From contig NW_023998490.1 in the NCBI RefSeq assembly GCF_014805625.2, positions 539,197-603,196 on the forward strand: a stretch of DNA of 64,000 nt, written 5' to 3'. Source of the stretch: Glossina fuscipes (taxonomy: Eukaryota > Arthropoda > Insecta > Diptera > Glossinidae). A model generated the notes under the pieces. It searched no databases and had not been told where the DNA came from. It saw nothing but the letters and a program-made list of their open reading frames with translations. Position 1 is the first letter of the stretch. The number at the start of each line of letters is the position of its first letter. Positions 58,820 through 64,000 of this stretch are shown here, piece by piece. Position numbers and translations under genes: made by a program.

Positions 58820-59435
58820 TATCACCATACATATTTATACATGATGTTATATGCAATTTTGATTTATAGATGAAACATTTCTGTTGCGTTTTCCAAACCT
58901 AATGAATTTGAAAATTTTGTATAGAAATTATTTTTCTTAAATAAAGCGAATAATACCCACAAACATATCTCTTTCGTTTGTTTGCTTTTCAAACCAAATA
59001 TCATGGAAGCATTAATAGTTGTCGAGGTCACTGCGCATTTGGGCAATAGATAAACTTTGCCTTTTTTTAGATATGAAAATCCTTTGGGTTAATACTATGT
59101 AATTTGAAAGTAATGCAAGAGCTTAGTCGCTTTATGGAAAATCCGATGCTGCCTTTCGAATGTCATTTCAAATACTTGAAAGTAGATTTGAGAGACTACA
59201 ATAAATAAAATATAGAAAAATATTAACTATTAAAAGGGCGCAATGTATTGGACTCGTTTCAAGTTAAATAATTCATTTAGAGAGAAGTTAATCTGACAGC
59301 CGATTGCGATGATTTCATGTGTATGTGAAAGTCCTTTCTTCAAAAAGGGGAGATTTTCTTTTCTTAGTTACATTCCCAGAAGTTTGCACTTGAACAGATT
59401 TGCCCAGCAAGTGCCATCTGAAAGCCTAACCGGCA
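58820..59435. other. Featureless stretch
   Basis: No supported feature. Confidence 0.4.
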
Positions 59436-59439
59436 CAAG

Positions 59440-59680
59440 TTACTTACTTTTGCCTTAAGGCAAAATACTTACAAATTATTATCTTAAAACTGAACTCCAA
59501 CAACAAGGCAAAAGTTTCAACAGTTGTTATCTTGGGCCAAAATTCTGATTGGTTGCCCTCTCAGACGCTGACTTTACACGGATTGCCATGCTAAAGTAAG
59601 ATTCTCACAGATTGCTATCTAAAATCCGAAAGATTGTCTGTCATCTTCAAAATGAATGCCCAAATCTTGCCTTCTTCCTA
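59440..59680 (+). repeat. Degenerate short tandem repeat with an 18-base palindrome
   Basis: ACAAATTATTATCTTAAAAC, CAACAGTTGTTATCTTGGG, ACGGATTGCCATGCTAAAG and CAGATTGCTATCTAAAATCC recur about 29 bases or multiples apart. A perfect palindrome TTTTGCCTTAAGGCAAAA lies at 59448-59465. Confidence 0.5.
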
Positions 59681-60200
59681 ATTCTCATAATTATGTGTCA
59701 TGAAGCCTTGTTCAAACTGAATTCCCGCAAGTGGTCAAATTACATCCAAATTTCCACAAGACGTCAGCTTAGATGGAGGCAAAAAAAGATTCTAACTGAA
59801 GTCCTTCTAGGTGCTGAACCTTGTATTTCAAGTCGTGTAGGGTGTAATAAGATTACTAAATCAAATAACTAAGGGAGCAAGCGTTCTGGCTGAAACCACT
59901 CCGAGATCTTAATTACTTGCATTAAAAATAGATATTCTTTTGATATGTCTCTAAAGAATATTCTTTTTCGTACAATCAGAAGGACAAATTTATTATACAC
60001 AGCCTCATCCTCCAATGGCGGCTACGAAATTTGCTAGAAAAGGATTATGTCTTTTTTGTGTAAATTTTCTTTTTATTAAAATATTCTGAAACTTTGAATG
60101 CTTTATTATCCTTTAAACATTTTTAGATATGAATGACTTTGTTTTTAGTATTTTTCCTTTTTAGCTGAAGCCTAAAGCAAGTTATCCGCATTAGAGTATA
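59681..60200. other. Featureless stretch
   Basis: No supported feature. Confidence 0.4.
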
Positions 60201-60216
60201 AGGATCTTTTCAGTCA

Positions 60217-60221
60217 AAAAA

Positions 60222-60252
<31 letters not shown>

Positions 60253-60284
60253 TAAATAAAATATTAAATAATAAATAAATAAAC
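60217..60284. repeat. Poly-A and (AAAT)n microsatellite
   Basis: Twelve A lead into about 15 interrupted AAAT units, possibly the tail of a retroposon on the plus strand. No recognisable body precedes it. Confidence 0.9.
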
Positions 60285-60289
60285 TTGTC

Positions 60290-61615
60290 TTAGAGTTGTG
60301 ACTTGCATCTCGTTTGGAAAATGTGAAAAATTCAATAAAATTACATTTCTTACTTAAGGGTATTTGGGAAATGAATGCAACAAGAAGGTTTCAATTGCAT
60401 CCACTTAACAATTGGTTCTGCGTAATGCACAAAAATTTTTATTATTTAAAATTATTGTAATTATCGCTTAAAGGCTTTCTTTGCTCTTCTTTTTGCATCT
60501 TATACATCAGCCAATTTCATTCCTATTTAATTAATTGCATGCATACGCATACACATACACATTTATATAAATTTACATCTATTCTCTGTCAATTGATGTT
60601 TAAATCAACGTATTTATATTCATTACTCGCAACGCATGTAATGCATGCTTAACGAAGTATATGATAGAACTTAAGTAAATTTGTATTCTTTTGCTTAATT
60701 ACACCTTTGAGGTTTTTCAAATGCATATATAAAATTTGTTTTACGCTTCAATTACGGCAATATTCCATAATTGAATGTCTTTATTGCAACAGAATAAATA
60801 TAATTTAAATAACTAAGGGAGCTCTAGAGCTCTTAAGACGAATCTTGGACACGCATCATCGCTAGAAACTTTTTCAACGCGAACTTTAATATAATTTTAA
60901 TTAATATTATTTTTCACGTAGATAGCTTAATTTTTTTTCTTTCAATTTTTTATCTGCTTTTTTATTATTTTTTTTTTTTCAAAGCACTTCACTAAAATGC
61001 ATCGACGTATATGTCCCAGATTAATTTCAATATTTCGTTAAGATATTTACACTTTTAATAACTCGAAAAATGCAAGGTCAGACGGACGGACAGAACTAAA
61101 TTGATCCACAAATTTGGAGAATTTTTAAGAATATCTTTGTGTTTTAAGATATCCGAGGCGTATATTATGGATTATTATAATACAAACGAAATAACAAAAC
61201 AGTTACACTTCAAACTCGCTAGCATTAAACGTAATAATAACAAATTTTACTTAAAGGAAGAAAAAAAAAGAGAAAAAATTTATGTAATTTGTGAAACTCT
61301 TTTTCAATGATAATATCGATAAAATTGTTCACATATATTTCTTTTCATTTATATATACATATATACATATATATATGTATGCGTCAATATCGTGGTGAAA
61401 AAAAGAGAAAAGAAGCAATGAGTACGTTGTTGCCGGTGGTGCTGCCATTAGTGCATTTTATGTAGCCGTTTAGATGCACTGATATGAACGGTATCCGTAC
61501 AATCATGCAGAAAATCTTTAGTATGCATTCAAGTGGCGGAAGTGGGTGTTGAAAGTCAAGTATCAAGTCTAGAGTTCTGCCAAGTGAATTTGCTTTCAAT
61601 ATAAGAACGTACAAT
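60290..61615. other. Featureless AT-rich stretch
   Basis: A short GGTCAGACGGACGGACAGA word at 61076-61094 resembles the family X/B core. TATACATATATG palindromes lie at 61352-61380. No gene. Confidence 0.4.
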
Positions 61616-61624
61616 GCTTTCTAG

Positions 61625-61625
61625 C

Positions 61626-61673
<48 letters not shown>
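61625..61673. repeat. TA microsatellite
   Basis: About 23 TA units. Confidence 0.97.
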
Positions 61674-61676
<3 letters not shown>

Positions 61677-61805
61677 CTATTTTTCGTAAGTATTTTGTCC
61701 TTTGCTTCCATGCATTTCTCTACATACTCAGCCTAGTATACGTGACAGCTGTCGGCTTTGAACCACGCTGTACTTATAAGCACTAGAATATTTTTAACCT
61801 TTTTC

Positions 61806-61810
<5 letters not shown>

Positions 61811-61840
<30 letters not shown>
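61811..61840. repeat. Poly-T run of 30
   Basis: Thirty uninterrupted T, the longest homopolymer in the window. Compatible with a retroposon tail on the minus strand, though no body is recognised. Confidence 0.95.
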
Positions 61841-61841
<1 letters not shown>

Positions 61842-61844
61842 ACT

Positions 61845-63490
61845 ACCAGCAAGGAAAGGAAACTTATATAAAATATACGGCGTAATTACCACTCAACTCT
61901 TTTACCTAAAATTCATTTATGCAGTAACCAAATACGTATCACTATCTGAAAAGAATCGTGTAGCAACACGATCAATAATTCTCGGCACTAACATATAAAT
62001 GTCGCGCATAAAAAGTGTCATCCCTCAGATAGCACATATGAAGACTTCATGCCCCTTTGATCATTTGCTTACGGGCCACAATGAGCTATGAGCTTGCTAT
62101 TTTCAGAGCATAGGAAAAACTCGAATACCATGTGTTACTTTTTCGATGAGGAAAACTACAGTTGAGTTCAGCAAGTAAGAAAACCATTTTCCAAATGCAT
62201 ACTGTCTTTATCTCAATCAGACCCTTACTGACTACTATCAAAGGTCAGAAGTATGTTTAAACGGGAAAGGTTTCGTAGTTGAAACTTCAGTTGATATCGG
62301 CTATAAGCCATTAGCAAGTTAGTATTCTTATTAGTAAAAGTAACTTTGCCGCTGGATAGCAAATTTTGTCAGTCAGTTGAACCATTGGTTGGGTATATTT
62401 TGAGAATTTCGACAAACTGTTTAATACAGAAAGCATCGAGATCTTGCAGAAGCGTGGCACTGATTATATAATCTTTGAGGGAGACTAAGATGATGATGAA
62501 TAAAATCATATTGTGCAAAAAAAAAAAATCGATTTTTTTACTTTGTCCCGAGAATTATTAATCGACTTATTATGTTATCGGCATGTGTTTATATGATAAT
62601 AGGATGTCCAAATGTCCAGCATGTATAGGTTTGCGTATGCGTATAGTTTTGTATGTACGCATGTAAGTGCATAATTGAATTTATTATCATAAAGTAATTA
62701 AAATGAATAGGAAATTAAAAATTTAATTATTTTCAGTCACGAGACGCAAATGAATAAACGAGAAAGGCCATCGCCTATAAATGATGCATTTACACGTAAA
62801 CAGGACAGATAAATTTCCATCTAAATATGCAACAGCTTCAATGGACAAAGGTCTAGGATTCAATGCAAAGCATAATCATAATCAAGTCATAATCATTTCC
62901 AAAAACTTCTTTTATATGAAATTATTTTTATTAACATTACTTTTAAAAATAACTATAAACCAAATTAACTGAAATTATAGTATTTATGTACATATATATA
63001 TACATACATATACTTATGCATTGGACTTTTCATATTTTTTTTTATTTAATATTTTCTCTATCTTTTATGCACCATATCTTTAGGTTATGTAATATTCTGC
63101 AAAGTCGTAAACATAACTGTCGTTATAATAATAATAACAACAACAAAACACTAAAACGTTATTCCAAAACAATAAACAGTTTCTATAAAAGTTGGACAAA
63201 AAGAAATGCAACGGCAAGTTGACTTTGCCATAAACAGAATTAAAGCTCACGATAATGAAGAAGTTACAGTAACTTCATATATCGTAATAGTAAAAGCAAA
63301 TGACACAAATTAATGAAATGAAATAAGTTAAATTTCCCTTAAGTCTTCGCAATAGGGCAGCATATCTAGTTATGTGCACTTGTACTTGTGCGGATATGTG
63401 AAACTAGTCACATACTTGTTCGTTTATAGCTTCTACAGACGTTACCAAGACTTGATCCAATGTCTACCTTGTAGATAGACTAAAGATGTC
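61845..63490. other. Featureless stretch
   Basis: No supported gene. Small TA and AAC microsatellites near 62990-63010 and 63120-63150. Confidence 0.4.
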
Positions 63491-63514
63491 GCAAACCAAG
63501 TTCTAAGCGTGAAT

Positions 63515-64000
63515 AAGGAAATCGAGAAACCGGTATTTTTCATTTGTGAAGAACGACGAAGACATTTTCCGTCTTTTTTTCAAAGAGTCTGAAAACTTAT
63601 CCAGCCCTTTTCGGTTGAGCTGTCTGTCCGGAAGATAAGAAAACTTAATCGAACCTTTCTGAAAAAAATAGTTACTTCTCGAAGGGCCTAACAGTGAACG
63701 AAAGTCCAAGGGTTATATACTTTGATTGGCCTAACTCTCGCAAAGACAAGAAAACCTAACCGATCTCTTCCGGAAAATAATTAAGGTTCCCTCTTCGAAG
63801 AACCTAAAAGTCAATGAAAGCACACAAGTTATATGTTCTGATTGAGCTAACCATCTGAAAGACTGGATAGCTTTACAAAACTTCGTCAGTTGTCAACGAT
63901 AAGGTGGATTCTCTTTGAAATAAACAAGAGTTTAACGGCGTTTCTTGGTCAAGCTAACTATCGAAAGGAGAAAAGACCTTAAGAGATACCATTTTGTACT
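63515..64000 (+). repeat. Satellite-like tandem array, unit about 111 bases, running off the window
   Basis: Unit boundaries at about 63522, 63634 (GATAAGAAAACTTAATCG), 63745 (GACAAGAAAACCTAACCG), 63861 (GACTGGATAGC) and about 63967 (GGAGAAAAGACC) give spacings of 112, 111, 116 and 106. Each unit contains a TTCGAAG-like word and ends in a TTGG/TTGA-(CC)TAACT-NTC-AAA block (for example TTGATTGGCCTAACTCTCGC and TGATTGAGCTAACCATCTGA). Similarity between units is moderate. The array continues beyond the window end. Confidence 0.7.

Noticed and set aside
1..64000. CRISPR arrays, bacterial operons, phage or virus genes
   Set aside because: No regularly spaced identical direct repeats, no ribosome binding site-led gene runs, and base composition with abundant microsatellites and LINE/mariner remnants is that of an animal nuclear genome.

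Overview
The window is a stretch of animal nuclear DNA from an insect, most probably a higher fly. It is AT-rich and full of microsatellites. It carries an irritans-type mariner, remnants of insect-type non-LTR retrotransposons (jockey-like, I/LOA-like with RNase H, and R1-like), a solo LTR, tRNA-derived SINE-like copies, and several short dispersed repeats. Two of those repeats contain CTGTC-rich runs and stretches such as TGATCAAGAATATAT, which recall intergenic repeats of Brachycera. A tsetse, tephritid or other non-Drosophila fly would fit, but the species cannot be fixed from the sequence. There are no bacterial operons, no RNA genes that I can support, and no long conserved coding exon. 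The window is best read as intergenic or large-intron DNA. A 10-base run of N (29692-29701) shows it comes from a draft assembly.

Layout. 1-5 kb: an AG microsatellite, a copy of dispersed repeat family B, and a jockey-like reverse transcriptase fossil. 6.5-7.3 kb: a CTGTC/CCGTC pyrimidine-rich island. 8 kb: a G-rich tract. 10.8-11.3 kb: a doubtful coding remnant. 11.5-12.0 kb: a copy of repeat family X split by a 369-base element with inverted ends. 15.8 kb: the first tRNA-like SINE copy. 16.7-17.1 kb: the best single-exon gene candidate, a small membrane-anchored protein on the minus strand. 21.27-21.70 kb: a solo LTR with a 4-base target duplication. 23.6-27.2 kb: families B, S (SINE), Y and X. 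28.5-28.8 kb: a tandem repeat of about 125 bases (family Z). 29.6-31.8 kb: a 5'-truncated, decayed LINE with RNase H. 36-38.5 kb: family B and a mariner fossil. 42-45 kb: two SINE copies and one family X copy. 47-48 kb: family B and a possible Tc1-like fossil. 50.7-51.5 kb: a Cys-rich candidate exon. 52.6-52.9 kb: the 3' end of an R1-like LINE. 54-55.6 kb: head-to-head family X copies around a cruciform-forming palindrome, then a lone family Z unit. 57.57-58.82 kb: a full-length mariner with intact ends and a broken transposase. 63.5-64.0 kb: a satellite-like array of about 111 bases that runs off the window.

No gene set works together here. The content is a layered record of transposon insertion, with elements inserted in elements and local duplications. 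The two coding candidates (16748-17110 minus; 50687-51534 plus) are the only places where I would look for host protein. Everything else is repeat-derived or featureless at this resolution.
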